Origin: Schnuerera sp. xch1
Lineage (GTDB): Bacteria > Bacillota > Clostridia > Tissierellales > Tepidimicrobiaceae
Assembly (NCBI RefSeq): GCF_019931165.1
Contig: NZ_JAIOUP010000022.1
Location: forward strand, 1 to 37,654
Length of the DNA: 37,654 nucleotides
Direction: 5' to 3'
In this document: piece after piece, positions 17,701 to 24,657 of the stretch
How the letters are laid out: every line of letters begins with the position of its first letter
How positions within the stretch are numbered: the stretch's first letter is position 1
The notes under the pieces: model-generated
What the model was told of the DNA's origin: nothing
What the model saw: only the letters and a program-made list of their open reading frames with translations
The model's database searches: none
Translations under genes and position numbers: made by a program

Positions 17701-18325
17701 TTAATGATCTATTTCTAAACTCACTTACTGCATCAAAATCAACCAATTTCTTAAGATCTTCATAATCCATAACTTCAACCTTTTGAATTTCATGGCTTGT
17801 TCTAAAACCATCAAAGAAATGTACAAATGGTACTCTGCCTTTTATAGCCGATAGATGGGCTACTCCTGCTAAGTCCATTGCTTCTTGCACACTGCCAGAT
17901 GCTAAAAGAGCAAATCCAGTTTGTCTAGTAGCCATTACGTCTTGATGGTCACCAAATATACTTAATGCATGTCCTGCAAGAGCTCTAGCTGATACATGAA
18001 ATACTCCAGGAAGTAATTCCCCAGCTATTTTATACATATTAGGTAACATAAGTAATAAACCTTGTGAAGCGGTAAAGGTAGTAGTCAATGCTCCTCCTGA
18101 TAAAGAACCATGAACTGCCCCTGAAGCTCCTCCTTCTGACTGCATTTCTGTAACTAATACTTCTTGATCAAAAACGTTTTTTCGACCATGAGCTGCCCAT
18201 TCATCAATCAATTCAGCCATTGGAGAAGATGGTGTGATTGGATATATAGCTGCAACATCTGTAAAAGCATAAGCTACATGGGCGGCAGCAGTATTACCAT
18301 CCATGGTTTTCATAACTTTTGTCAT
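14777..18325 (-). CDS. nifJ: Pyruvate:ferredoxin (flavodoxin) oxidoreductase
   Basis: A full-length 1182-residue single-chain PFOR. It oxidatively decarboxylates pyruvate to acetyl-CoA and CO2 and reduces ferredoxin, the central energy step of anaerobic fermenters. The N-terminal pyruvate/TPP region shows AYAFTDVAAIYPITPSSPMA. Two 4Fe-4S motifs sit in the middle (CIQCNQCALSCP and CTGCGVCANICP). The C-terminal TPP-binding domain has CAGCGETPYAK, GDGWAYDIGFGG and DTEVYSNTGGQSSKATP. I chose the ATG at 18325, six bases after AGGGGGGT; a TTG just before it is less likely. It has its own promoter and long leader and is convergent with the pxp operon. Confidence 0.98.
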   Translation of the reverse strand: MTKVMKTMDGNTAAAHVAYAFTDVAAIYPITPSSPMAELIDEWAAHGRKNVFDQEVLVTEMQSEGGASGAVHGSLSGGALTTTFTASQGLLLMLPNMYKIAGELLPGVFHVSARALAGHALSIFGDHQDVMATRQTGFALLASGSVQEAMDLAGVAHLSAIKGRVPFVHFFDGFRTSHEIQKVEVMDYEDLKKLVDFDAVSEFRNRSLNPERPYTKGTAQNPDIYFQALESANPYYENIVNIVEDYMKEINKITGREYKLFNYYGDPEAERVIVAMGSVTETIEETVDYLMKQGEKVGVLKVHLYRPFSEKHFFDVLPNTVKKIAVLDRTKEKGAVAEPLHLDIKNIFYDKDEKPVIVGGRYGLGSKDTTPSQIKAVFDNLNEEKPKDRFTVGIIDDITNTSLEVKENINTTPEGTIRCKFWGFGSDGTVGANKSAIKIIGDDTDMYAQGYFDYDSKKSGGVTVSHLRFGREPIKSTYLIDQADFISCSKQSYVNQYDLIDGLKDGGTFLLNCNWSEDELEENLPASLKRYIAEHNIDFYTIDATKIASEIGLGGRINMVMQSAFFKLSNVIPIDDAIKHLKDSIKKTYGKKGDDIVNMNYEAVEKGIDALVKVNIPDSWKNAEDEQAAATKELPEFIENVANIMNKKKGDKLPVSTFVGREDGSFPHGTAAYEKRGVAVNVPEWQIDKCIQCNQCALSCPHAAIRPFILNEEEKNNAPEAFETKKAIGKGLEGLEYRMQVSTLDCTGCGVCANICPAKEKALVMKPFEEQYEVESENWDYAVEKIEPKNDLMSDTTVKGSQFKQPLLEFSGACAGCGETPYAKLVTQLFGDRMIIANATGCSSIWGASAPATPYCTNKEGKGPAWANSLFEDNAEYGYGMAVAVKKLRSKLGDLMKQFVELNIDDELNEAFNAWLEGKDDAKASKAAAGAILPKLDKKISSEKGNTILKEIKELKDYLVKKSVWIYGGDGWAYDIGFGGLDHVLASGENVNVLVFDTEVYSNTGGQSSKATPTAAVAKFAASGKKVRKKDLGMIAASYGYVYVAQVALGANMNQLVKALKEAESYDGPSIVIAYAPCINHGIRSGMGTSVAQEKKAVDTGYWHLYRFDPRRKEEGKNPFVLDSKEPKEPFMDFINTEVRYTSLRRTFPELADDLFKAAEQDAKERYEKYKKMAEERTVTAE

Positions 18326-18373
18326 CAATAGACCCCCCTATATATTCATACTTTTGTATGTTTAATTTTATAC

Positions 18374-18467
18374 ATAGCTTTAATCGAATTAGCATGACTC
18401 CATTACAAATATAAATAAGTTTCTTACTATATCTATAGGAAGTTCTTTAAACTAATTCGAAAGCTAT
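18374..18467 (-). promoter_or_regulatory. Long-range inverted repeat in the PFOR leader
   Basis: ATAGCTTTCGAATTAG (minus strand, 18467 to 18452) can pair with CTAATTCGATTAAAGCTAT (18392 to 18374): 16 bp interrupted by a three-base bulge, with a 59-base loop. It lies between the predicted start site (about 18487) and the PFOR ATG, in a leader of about 160 bases. No T run follows, so it is not a terminator. A role in mRNA stability or regulation is inference. Confidence 0.45.
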
Positions 18468-18488
18468 TATTGTATTACTTCATCTACT

Positions 18489-18522
18489 ACTTTAGTATAT
18501 TAAACATCAAAACTAAAGTCAA
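18489..18522 (-). promoter_or_regulatory. PFOR promoter with overlapping operator-like dyad
   Basis: On the minus strand TTGACT (18522-18517), 17 bases, then TATACT (18499-18494) make a strong sigma-A promoter. A perfect dyad, ACTTTAGT at 18489-18496 and ACTAAAGT at 18512-18519 (15 bases apart), overlaps both promoter boxes. A repressor bound there would block RNA polymerase. The dyad is not a Rex box or a recognised cre site, so the regulator is unknown. Confidence 0.75.
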
Positions 18523-18561
18523 CCAGTTAGCGCATGAGTTTTTTTTAAATTAAAAATATTT

Positions 18562-19509
18562 TCACTTTTCATTTCTAATATCTCTGGCTTTTCGTATCCT
18601 CATTTGAGTTTTGATCTTATTATTCAGTTCAACTGCTGCATTATATCCTAACTTTTTCTGACGAGCATTTCTAGCTGCTACTTCAACAATCATAGCTAAA
18701 TTTCGTCCCGGTCTAACGGGAATTAATAACTTAGGTACCTTTTCTCCTAACAAATCAATATAATCTTCATCTAGTCCAACTCTATCATATTCCTTCTTTT
18801 CATCCCAAAATTCCAATTCTATTACTAAATCTATAAATTCATCACTCTTAATAGCGCCTACACCATATAATCTCTCTATATCGATTATCCCTATTCCTCT
18901 TATTTCCATAAAATATCTAATTATATCTGGTGATTGTCCTCTCAAACCTGAATCAACTTTCTTTATTTCAATTACATCATCTGCTACTAATCTATGTCCT
19001 CTCTTTATAAGTTCTAAAGCTGTTTCACTTTTCCCAACTCCACTCTCTCCTATAATCAGTACTCCTAATCCATAAACCTCCATCAAGACTCCATGAACTA
19101 CAGTACCCGGAGCCAAAACATAATCAAGATAATTTATTATAGTGTTTACTAGTTTAGTAGTGGAGATATCTACGCTAAGTATTGTTCTATTATACTTTTT
19201 TGCGAATTCAATTGCCTCAGGGAAAATTGGCAATTCTCTAGCAAAGATTAGAGCTGGAAAATTGTAAGAAAAATATTCTTCAAATCTTTTATAGCGTAAA
19301 TCTTTCGTTAAATTATTACAGAAAAACCATTCTGCGTTCCCAATTATTTGTAACCTATCATAAGCAAATTTATTAAAATATCCTGCTAACGGTAATCCTG
19401 GACGACTGATCTCACTAGCAGAAATCTTTATTTTTTCCATATTATCAGCTTTATAAATAATCTCTAATTCTAGATCCTCTACTAACTTATCTAAAGTAAT
19501 ATATTCCAT
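18562..19509 (-). CDS. hprK: HPr kinase/phosphorylase
   Basis: A 315-residue HprK/P, which phosphorylates Ser46 of HPr (and reverses it) to control catabolite repression in Firmicutes. Seen in order: an N-terminal regulatory domain (about 1-125), the conserved H139 (VVHGVLMEVYG), P-loop GESGVGKS at 154-161, GHRLVADDVIEI with D177 and D178, and the family signature EIRGIGIIDIERLYGVGAI. Only one base separates its ATG from the uvrC stop, and its AAGGGGAG ribosome site lies inside the uvrC end, so the two are translationally coupled. Its frequent downstream neighbours murB and rapZ are about 15 kb away here. Confidence 0.97.
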   Translation of the reverse strand: MEYITLDKLVEDLELEIIYKADNMEKIKISASEISRPGLPLAGYFNKFAYDRLQIIGNAEWFFCNNLTKDLRYKRFEEYFSYNFPALIFARELPIFPEAIEFAKKYNRTILSVDISTTKLVNTIINYLDYVLAPGTVVHGVLMEVYGLGVLIIGESGVGKSETALELIKRGHRLVADDVIEIKKVDSGLRGQSPDIIRYFMEIRGIGIIDIERLYGVGAIKSDEFIDLVIELEFWDEKKEYDRVGLDEDYIDLLGEKVPKLLIPVRPGRNLAMIVEVAARNARQKKLGYNAAVELNNKIKTQMRIRKARDIRNEK

Positions 19510-19510
19510 A

Positions 19511-21379
19511 TTATCTCCCCTTATTACCTCTAAAGTAATTGTATAGACTCTCAGCAGTCCTTCTGTTCATATTTTCGACTTCTACTAACTCCTCTATAGT
19601 TGCATTTTTTATATTATCCATTGTTTGAAAATGATTCAAAAGTGCAATTTTTCTTTTCTTGCCTATTCCTCTTATACCATCTAATTCAGACTTTAACATA
19701 TCCTTGCTTCTTAAACTTCTATGATAGGATATCGCAAATCTATGAGCTTCCTCTTGTATTTTATATATCAATCTAAATCCAGGACTATCTTGGTTTAGCC
19801 TTATCTCTTCATTGTTATATATTATTCCTCTTGTTTTATGAAAATCATCTTTTACTAAACCACATACTGGAATATCTAACCCCAACTCCTTAATTGCCTC
19901 TAAAACTATATTTACTTGACCTTTTCCACCATCAATCATTACTAAATCCGGAAAAGTAGAAAATCTACTAACATCTATCTTATTTTCTTTAAGCATTTCC
20001 TTTTCTTTGATCCCTCTGGTAAATCTTCTTTTTATTATCTCTTCCATACTCTTATAGTCATCAGAAGTACTTACTGTTTTAATTTTAAATCTTCTATAAT
20101 CACTTTTTCTAGGTTCCCCCTTGTCAAACACTACCATTGATCCAACTGAAGACACTCCTGATATATTTGAAATATCATAAGCCTCTATTCTATTAGGAAA
20201 TTTCTCAAAATTTAAAACAGCTTTTAATTGTTTCAATGCCTTTTCATTCCTTTTTTTCTCCTTTAAAAATCTATCTCCGTATTGATTTAGCATATCCACT
20301 GCATTCTTTCGTACCATTTCCATGAGTTTTGACTTTTCTCCTCTTTTGGGAACGCGAAGATTAACTTTGTTGCCTCTCTTCTCCGATAACCATTTAGATA
20401 CTGCCTCCATATCTTTAATTCTCTCTTCTATTAATATTTCCTTAGGCACATAGGCAGTTCCTAAATAGAACTGCTTAACAAAGGAACTCAGTATTTCCTG
20501 CCTGTCATCATTGAAAGTATCAGATAATATGAAATGCTCTCTACCCATTATCTTACCACTTCTTATAAAAAAGACCTGTATGCATACTTCATCTATTCCT
20601 CTTGCCATACCTACTACATCTTGATCTACTATATTAGAACTAACCACCTTTTGTTTTTCAAGTATTATATTTAACGAATTGATCTGGTCTCTGTATTTAG
20701 CAGCACTTTCGAAATCCAAATTTTCAGAAGCCTTTTTCATCTTTTTCTCAATTATATCTATCAGCTTATCTTCTTTACCATTTAAAAACATTATTATCTC
20801 ATCAATCATCTCCATATATTTATCCTCATCCACATTTTCTTGACAAGGTCCTAGACATCTCCCTATATAATAGTTAAGACAAGGTCTCACCTTTTTAATT
20901 TTTTTATCAAAATTTTTATTACAGGTTCTAATAGGATAAAGGTTTCTAATAATGTCTATAGTGTCATTAACAGCATATCCACTAGGATATGGCCCAAAAT
21001 ATTTGGCACCATCCTTTAACACTCTTCTGGTCTTTAAAACTCTAGGATATTTCTCGTTTGTAGTAACCTTTATATATGGATATTGTTTGTCATCCCTTAA
21101 TAGTATATTATATTTAGGTCTATGTTTTTTAATTAGATTTGCCTCTAATATTAATGCTTCCACTTCATTATCTACGATTATATACTCAAATTCATGAATA
21201 TGGCTAACCATAGCATTAACTTTTGGCGAATTGTTTCTAGAGGATTGAAAATACTGTCTAACCCTTTTTTTTAAGTTAATTGCCTTCCCTACATAGATTA
21301 TCTCTCCATCTTCACTTTTCATTATATAAACACCAGGTTCACCAGGTAATTTTTTCAATTCTTCATCTATATTAAACAT
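19511..21379 (-). CDS. uvrC: Excinuclease ABC subunit C
   Basis: A 622-residue UvrC, the nuclease that makes both incisions in nucleotide excision repair after UvrA and UvrB load at a lesion. Domains in order: GIY-YIG nuclease (PGVYIMKSEDGEIIYVGKA, residues 15-33), a cysteine cluster (CNKNF, CLNYYIGRCLGPC), a UVR domain that contacts UvrB (ENLDFESAAKYRDQI), the RNase H-like nuclease region (EAYDISNISGVSSVGSMVVF and MIDGGKGQV), and a C-terminal helix-hairpin-helix (IRGIGKKRKIALL). AAAGGTG precedes the ATG. No LexA-type box was seen upstream, unlike uvrB. It is coupled to hprK. Confidence 0.98.
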   Translation of the reverse strand: MFNIDEELKKLPGEPGVYIMKSEDGEIIYVGKAINLKKRVRQYFQSSRNNSPKVNAMVSHIHEFEYIIVDNEVEALILEANLIKKHRPKYNILLRDDKQYPYIKVTTNEKYPRVLKTRRVLKDGAKYFGPYPSGYAVNDTIDIIRNLYPIRTCNKNFDKKIKKVRPCLNYYIGRCLGPCQENVDEDKYMEMIDEIIMFLNGKEDKLIDIIEKKMKKASENLDFESAAKYRDQINSLNIILEKQKVVSSNIVDQDVVGMARGIDEVCIQVFFIRSGKIMGREHFILSDTFNDDRQEILSSFVKQFYLGTAYVPKEILIEERIKDMEAVSKWLSEKRGNKVNLRVPKRGEKSKLMEMVRKNAVDMLNQYGDRFLKEKKRNEKALKQLKAVLNFEKFPNRIEAYDISNISGVSSVGSMVVFDKGEPRKSDYRRFKIKTVSTSDDYKSMEEIIKRRFTRGIKEKEMLKENKIDVSRFSTFPDLVMIDGGKGQVNIVLEAIKELGLDIPVCGLVKDDFHKTRGIIYNNEEIRLNQDSPGFRLIYKIQEEAHRFAISYHRSLRSKDMLKSELDGIRGIGKKRKIALLNHFQTMDNIKNATIEELVEVENMNRRTAESLYNYFRGNKGR

Positions 21380-21501
21380 TGCATCACCTTTTAAATATTA
21401 TATACTATTATAATACCATAATAAGAAAACCTTTAACATTTAAAAGCTTCAATTGTAGATATGCATTTTGATTATTAGATTTCTCTTGTTTCATTTTTTA
21501 A

Positions 21502-21901
21502 CTATTCATTTTGGTCATCATTTAAATATGGGAAAAGCTTATTATATACTTCTTTATGACAGTCATTTAGCCATCTCTTCTCTTTTTCAGTAAGCAGTTT
21601 AACATCTTCATTAACAACTGCTACATTTTCAATCCTTATACCATGTTTCCTTTCTTTATATACACCAGGCTCTATAGTCATAACCATTCCTTTTCCTAGC
21701 TTTACATTATTTGGTTTAGGTGATATTCTATGAGGTCCTTCATGTACATTTAATAAAAATCCAACTTCATGTCCTGTGCTACATTTATAGTCAAACCCTT
21801 CTTGCCATAGTGGATAGCGACATAACGAATCTAAATTTGAACCTGTCGAACCGTACAAGAATCTGGCATTCATAAGATTGATATGTCCCTTCAAAGTAAG
21901 A
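21502..21901 (-). pseudogene. 3' remnant of an M24-family (Xaa-Pro) aminopeptidase
   Basis: The readable part matches the C-terminal catalytic half of M24B aminopeptidase P: LTLKGHINLMNARFLYGSTG, TGHEVGFLLNVHEGP with a metal-ligand histidine, MTIEPGVYKE and GIRIENVAVV with the glutamate ligands, and a typical tail with EKRWLNDCHKEVYNKL. The upstream half, including the aspartate metal ligands, is missing. The segment expected between IENVAVV and the tail also looks deleted. The 5' boundary coincides with the end of a degraded IS200/IS605-type remnant, so insertion followed by decay is the likely history. It cannot make an active enzyme. Confidence 0.8.
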
Positions 21902-22440
21902 TTGACATCCTCACCGCCTGTTCCTATCGTCACAAACGAGGATTCCTTAAAGGAATTTACGAGGTTGTTGCTGATTAAATGCCAGTCCATTTCTGGTAGG
22001 CAAGTATGACGCAAACTTTAGACTATGCCATCAGTCCTCCTAAGATATGGATATACCAACTTAGGCACCTATACTATTACCATCTAGGCAGATTGTTGTT
22101 CTAAATATTTATTAGCTATATTTCTACTTGCATTAAATCAGCGTGAATATAATTACCACACTCGCAAGAATATAGATTGGCTTTACGTTAGATTTTTTAA
22201 CCTTAGCACATTTAGAACAACTCTGAGAGGTATGTTTTTTGGGTTAATATATTTTACCTTAATCTCAACTAATTCAGCTTTATATTCAATGAGTAGATTT
22301 ATCTCTTTAAAGTCACCAGAGCTTAACTTAGTTTTTCCTGCTTTAAATTTATCAGCGATAATTTGTCGACTCTTAACTACATTTAGAAATATATTCTGTT
22401 TTCTTTTAGTTAGCTTTAAAAACTCTAGAACATAGGTTAA
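21902..22440 (-). mobile_element. Degenerate IS200/IS605-family element with tnpB remnant
   Basis: Minus-strand translation from about 22440 to 22084 recovers TnpB pieces in different frames: INLLIEYKAELVEIKVKYIN, then TSQSCSKC with the first zinc-finger cysteines, then YSCECGNYIHADL with the second pair and the last RuvC aspartate, then ASRNIANKYLEQQSA and a stop at 22084. At least three frameshifts separate them. Nearer the M24 remnant, the strand reads GAATCCTCG and GGCGGTGAGGATGTCAA (down to 21902), which resembles a right-end hairpin and terminus of tnpB elements. No tnpA was found. The element is dead in itself. Confidence 0.75.
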
Positions 22441-22540
22441 TTACATATTATCATCTTTGATTTTAACGTACTTTTTAATAGTTCAGAACTAATGTTTCAT
22501 ATATATTATAATACATAAAGGTTATATAAGCAATATATTA

Positions 22541-22600
22541 AAACCCGATTCATCCCCGCCTATTAACATAGGCAAGGCTTTCTCAGTTAAATTCGGTAAT
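22541..22600. repeat. Second IS605-end-like hairpin next to trpB
   Basis: GCCTAT-TAAC-ATAGGC (22558-22573) forms a perfect short hairpin. On the minus strand it is followed by GGGGATGAATCGGG, a pattern resembling right ends of tnpB-type elements. It lies about 160 bases upstream of the tnpB remnant and just past the 3' end of trpB. It may be the far end of the same element or a scrap of a second one. The region 22441-22604 holds no gene. Confidence 0.4.
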
Positions 22601-22604
22601 TATA

Positions 22605-23780
22605 TCATATTCTTTTATTATTCATTCCCATTATTTGATTCATATCTTTGTCTCCTCTTCCAGATAAATTTATTATAACTATTTTATCTTTCGATAAAGT
22701 AGATGCTAATTCAATACCATATGAAACAGCATGAGAACTTTCTAAAGCAGGAATAATTCCTTCTAATTTTGATAGTTTATGAAAAGCTTCCATTGCCTCC
22801 TTATCTGTAATGGTATCATATTTTATTCTTCCAATATCTTTGTAGTAACTATGCTCTGGCCCAACTCCAGGATAATCAAGTCCTGCTGCAATGGAATAAA
22901 TATTAACTTTTGATTCATCTAAAGCATAACTTTTGAATCCATGTATAATGTCCACCTCACCTCCAGATATAGATGCAGCATGAAATCCCGAATTAATACC
23001 TTTCCCAGCAGGCTCAACTCCTACCATTTTTACTGTCTTATTATCTACAAAAGGATAGAACAATCCTATTGCATTACTACCGCCACCTACACAAGCAATT
23101 AAATAATCAGGCAAACGTCCTTCTTGCTCTAATATCTGTTTTTTTGTTTCTTTCCCTATTATGCTTTGAAATTCTCTTACCATAACAGGATATGGATGAG
23201 GCCCAACAGCAGAGCCCATTAAATAAAAAGTATCTTTAGAATTTAATACAAAATCCTCCAATGCTTTATCAACAGCTTCCTTCAGAGTAGCATTACCATC
23301 ATGCACAGGAATTACATCAGCCCCTAATATTTTCATTCTGAAGACATTATGTTCTTGTCTTTCTACATCCACTGCACCCATATATATAGTACAATCCATC
23401 CCAAATAATGCACAAACTGTAGCAGTCGCAACACCATGCTGTCCTGCTCCCGTTTCTGCAATTATCTTTTTCTTATTAGATCTTTTAGCTAACAGTACCT
23501 GTCCTAAAGCATTATTTATTTTATGCGCACCGGTATGATTAAGATCTTCTCTTTTTAAATATATCTTTGCTCCACCAACATGTTTAGTCAATCTATTTGC
23601 GTAATATAGTGGACTCTCTCTACCAACATATTGTTTAAAATAGTACCCTAATTCCTTTAAATATTCTTCATCTTCCCTATATTTATAAAATATATTCTCT
23701 AAATCTAACAACACCTCCTTTAATGATTCTGGTACATAACTACCGCCAAATTGTCCAAAATATCCATTAAATCTTTCCAT
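22605..23780 (-). CDS. trpB: Tryptophan synthase beta chain
   Basis: A 391-residue TrpB1-type beta subunit that joins indole and L-serine to give tryptophan, using pyridoxal phosphate. The PLP lysine is K87 ([13 protein letters not shown]) and the catalytic acid is E109 ([10 protein letters not shown]), the same numbering as the well-studied enterobacterial enzyme. The phosphate loop GGGSNAIG and the C-terminal LSGRGDKD are intact. AGGAGG precedes the ATG. A tryptophan T-box leader lies directly upstream. No trpA or other trp gene is next to it; downstream is the decayed IS/M24 region. A free-standing trpB suggests tryptophan made from salvaged indole, or trpA elsewhere in the genome. Confidence 0.97.
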   Translation of the reverse strand: MERFNGYFGQFGGSYVPESLKEVLLDLENIFYKYREDEEYLKELGYYFKQYVGRESPLYYANRLTKHVGGAKIYLKREDLNHTGAHKINNALGQVLLAKRSNKKKIIAETGAGQHGVATATVCALFGMDCTIYMGAVDVERQEHNVFRMKILGADVIPVHDGNATLKEAVDKALEDFVLNSKDTFYLMGSAVGPHPYPVMVREFQSIIGKETKKQILEQEGRLPDYLIACVGGGSNAIGLFYPFVDNKTVKMVGVEPAGKGINSGFHAASISGGEVDIIHGFKSYALDESKVNIYSIAAGLDYPGVGPEHSYYKDIGRIKYDTITDKEAMEAFHKLSKLEGIIPALESSHAVSYGIELASTLSKDKIVIINLSGRGDKDMNQIMGMNNKRI

Positions 23781-23806
23781 AATCTTTCCTCCTTATATTT
23801 ATTAAT

Positions 23807-23843
23807 AAAAAAAACCCTCACCCTTAAAATATCAGGGTGAAGG
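23807..23843 (-). terminator. T-box terminator of trpB
   Basis: On the minus strand CCTTCACCCT (23843-23834) pairs with AGGGTGAGGG (23824-23815), including one G-U pair, followed by eight T residues. It is the regulated terminator that competes with the T-box antiterminator. Confidence 0.9.
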
Positions 23844-24086
23844 TCAAATTCACGGTACCACCTAAATTATGCACAAAAGCATCGCTCTTAATGGGACACT
23901 AACATGTCCTGTCCATAGATAACGGTTGGCTGCCGGCAAATGATACTCTCTTTAGATTTCACACAGCTTCTTCAGGGTCCATTCATTAAAATCTATATTG
24001 CTGGGATCTCACCATTCCCAGTTCTCTGTAAATAATCAACTTCAACTACTCTTCCCCATCAAAGAATTTATTCTTATAATTATTTA
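23815..24086 (-). promoter_or_regulatory. T-box riboswitch, tryptophan-specific
   Basis: The trpB leader carries the conserved T-box GGTGGTACCGTG (minus strand; core 23860-23851), stem I features (AGAGTAG, ACAGAGAACTGGGAATGGTGAG) and a GAA-TGG-ACC context that places a UGG tryptophan codon at 23981-23979 as the specifier. Uncharged tRNA-Trp would stabilise the antiterminator and switch trpB on. The acceptor-pairing bases read UGGU, which would need a G-U pair if the tRNA discriminator is G73. Assignment agrees with the downstream gene. Confidence 0.93.
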
Positions 24087-24092
24087 GAGATA

Positions 24093-24121
24093 ATTATATA
24101 CTATCTTTTCTATCTTTACAA
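24093..24121 (-). promoter_or_regulatory. Promoter of the T-box/trpB transcript
   Basis: On the minus strand TTGTAA (24121-24116), 17 bases, then TATAAT (24098-24093). Transcription would start near 24086, just before stem I of the T-box. Confidence 0.75.
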
Positions 24122-24141
24122 GTAATTTTGTGAAACTGAAA

Positions 24142-24165
24142 AAAGGATAAGAATTCCTATCCTTT
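24142..24165 (-). terminator. Terminator of the small secreted-protein gene
   Basis: AAAGGATA (24142-24149) and TATCCTTT (24158-24165) form an 8-bp stem with an eight-base loop. On the minus strand it runs into a T tract (TTTTTTC). It overlaps the stop codon of the upstream gene and lies just before the trpB promoter. Confidence 0.8.
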
Positions 24166-24541
24166 AGACATTTATAATAATCCCTCTAACTACACCAAGT
24201 CTATCTAGTACTATACCAAACTTATCTCCCACTTTCAGATCCTCAAAATCAATGTTCATTTTTTTATCACTTCTTTGAAGAATAACTATTACATCCTCTT
24301 TTACTTTTAATATTGGACTAATCTTTAAACTATTATCATCCAAATGTTGTTCTATAATCATCTCATTATTTTCATAATTCAATTTCTGAATAGAGCCATA
24401 TACAAATTTTTCTCCATTTGAATAATCAGCTTCAGGAAAATCTACATAATCTTTTTTACTTCCATCATTTGAAAATGCTGTTGTATAAAAAGCAAGTAAA
24501 AGTATAGCTACTATTCCAACAGTAAGAATTCTCTTTTTCAT
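24164..24541 (-). CDS. Small secreted protein of unknown function
   Basis: A 125-residue protein that I do not recognise. The N-terminus is a clear signal peptide: MKKR, a hydrophobic stretch IVAILLLAF, then TTAFSNDG, giving probable cleavage near residues 22-25 and a mature protein of about 100 residues. The mature part is acidic at first and then beta-rich, with short segments such as FVYGSIQKLNYENNEMIIEQ and a closing VGDKFGIVLDRLGVVRGIII that could be a small OB-like or barrel fold (guess). It has no cysteines. CAGGAGGG lies before the ATG. It stands alone between uvrA and trpB with its own terminator. Its role is unknown; an exported or surface-associated factor is all the sequence supports. 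Confidence 0.75.
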   Translation of the reverse strand: MKKRILTVGIVAILLLAFYTTAFSNDGSKKDYVDFPEADYSNGEKFVYGSIQKLNYENNEMIIEQHLDDNSLKISPILKVKEDVIVILQRSDKKMNIDFEDLKVGDKFGIVLDRLGVVRGIIINV

Positions 24542-24657
24542 ATAAATCCCTCCTGAGAGGAATTATTGACAAAAAAGAAAATTTTATAACTTGGGCCATT
24601 GTCATTAGTTATCAAATAAGATGAAAAATAGACTCTTATAATTTTTTATTGATTAAT

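Noticed and set aside
21902-22014. The first 35 or so codons of the reading frame that continues into the M24 remnant
   Set aside because: They resemble IS-end sequence, not peptidase, so the frame from 22014 is an accidental fusion and not a real 170-residue protein.
22232-22435. Plus-strand frame of 67 codons
   Set aside because: It is the antisense of the tnpB remnant, with no ribosome site.
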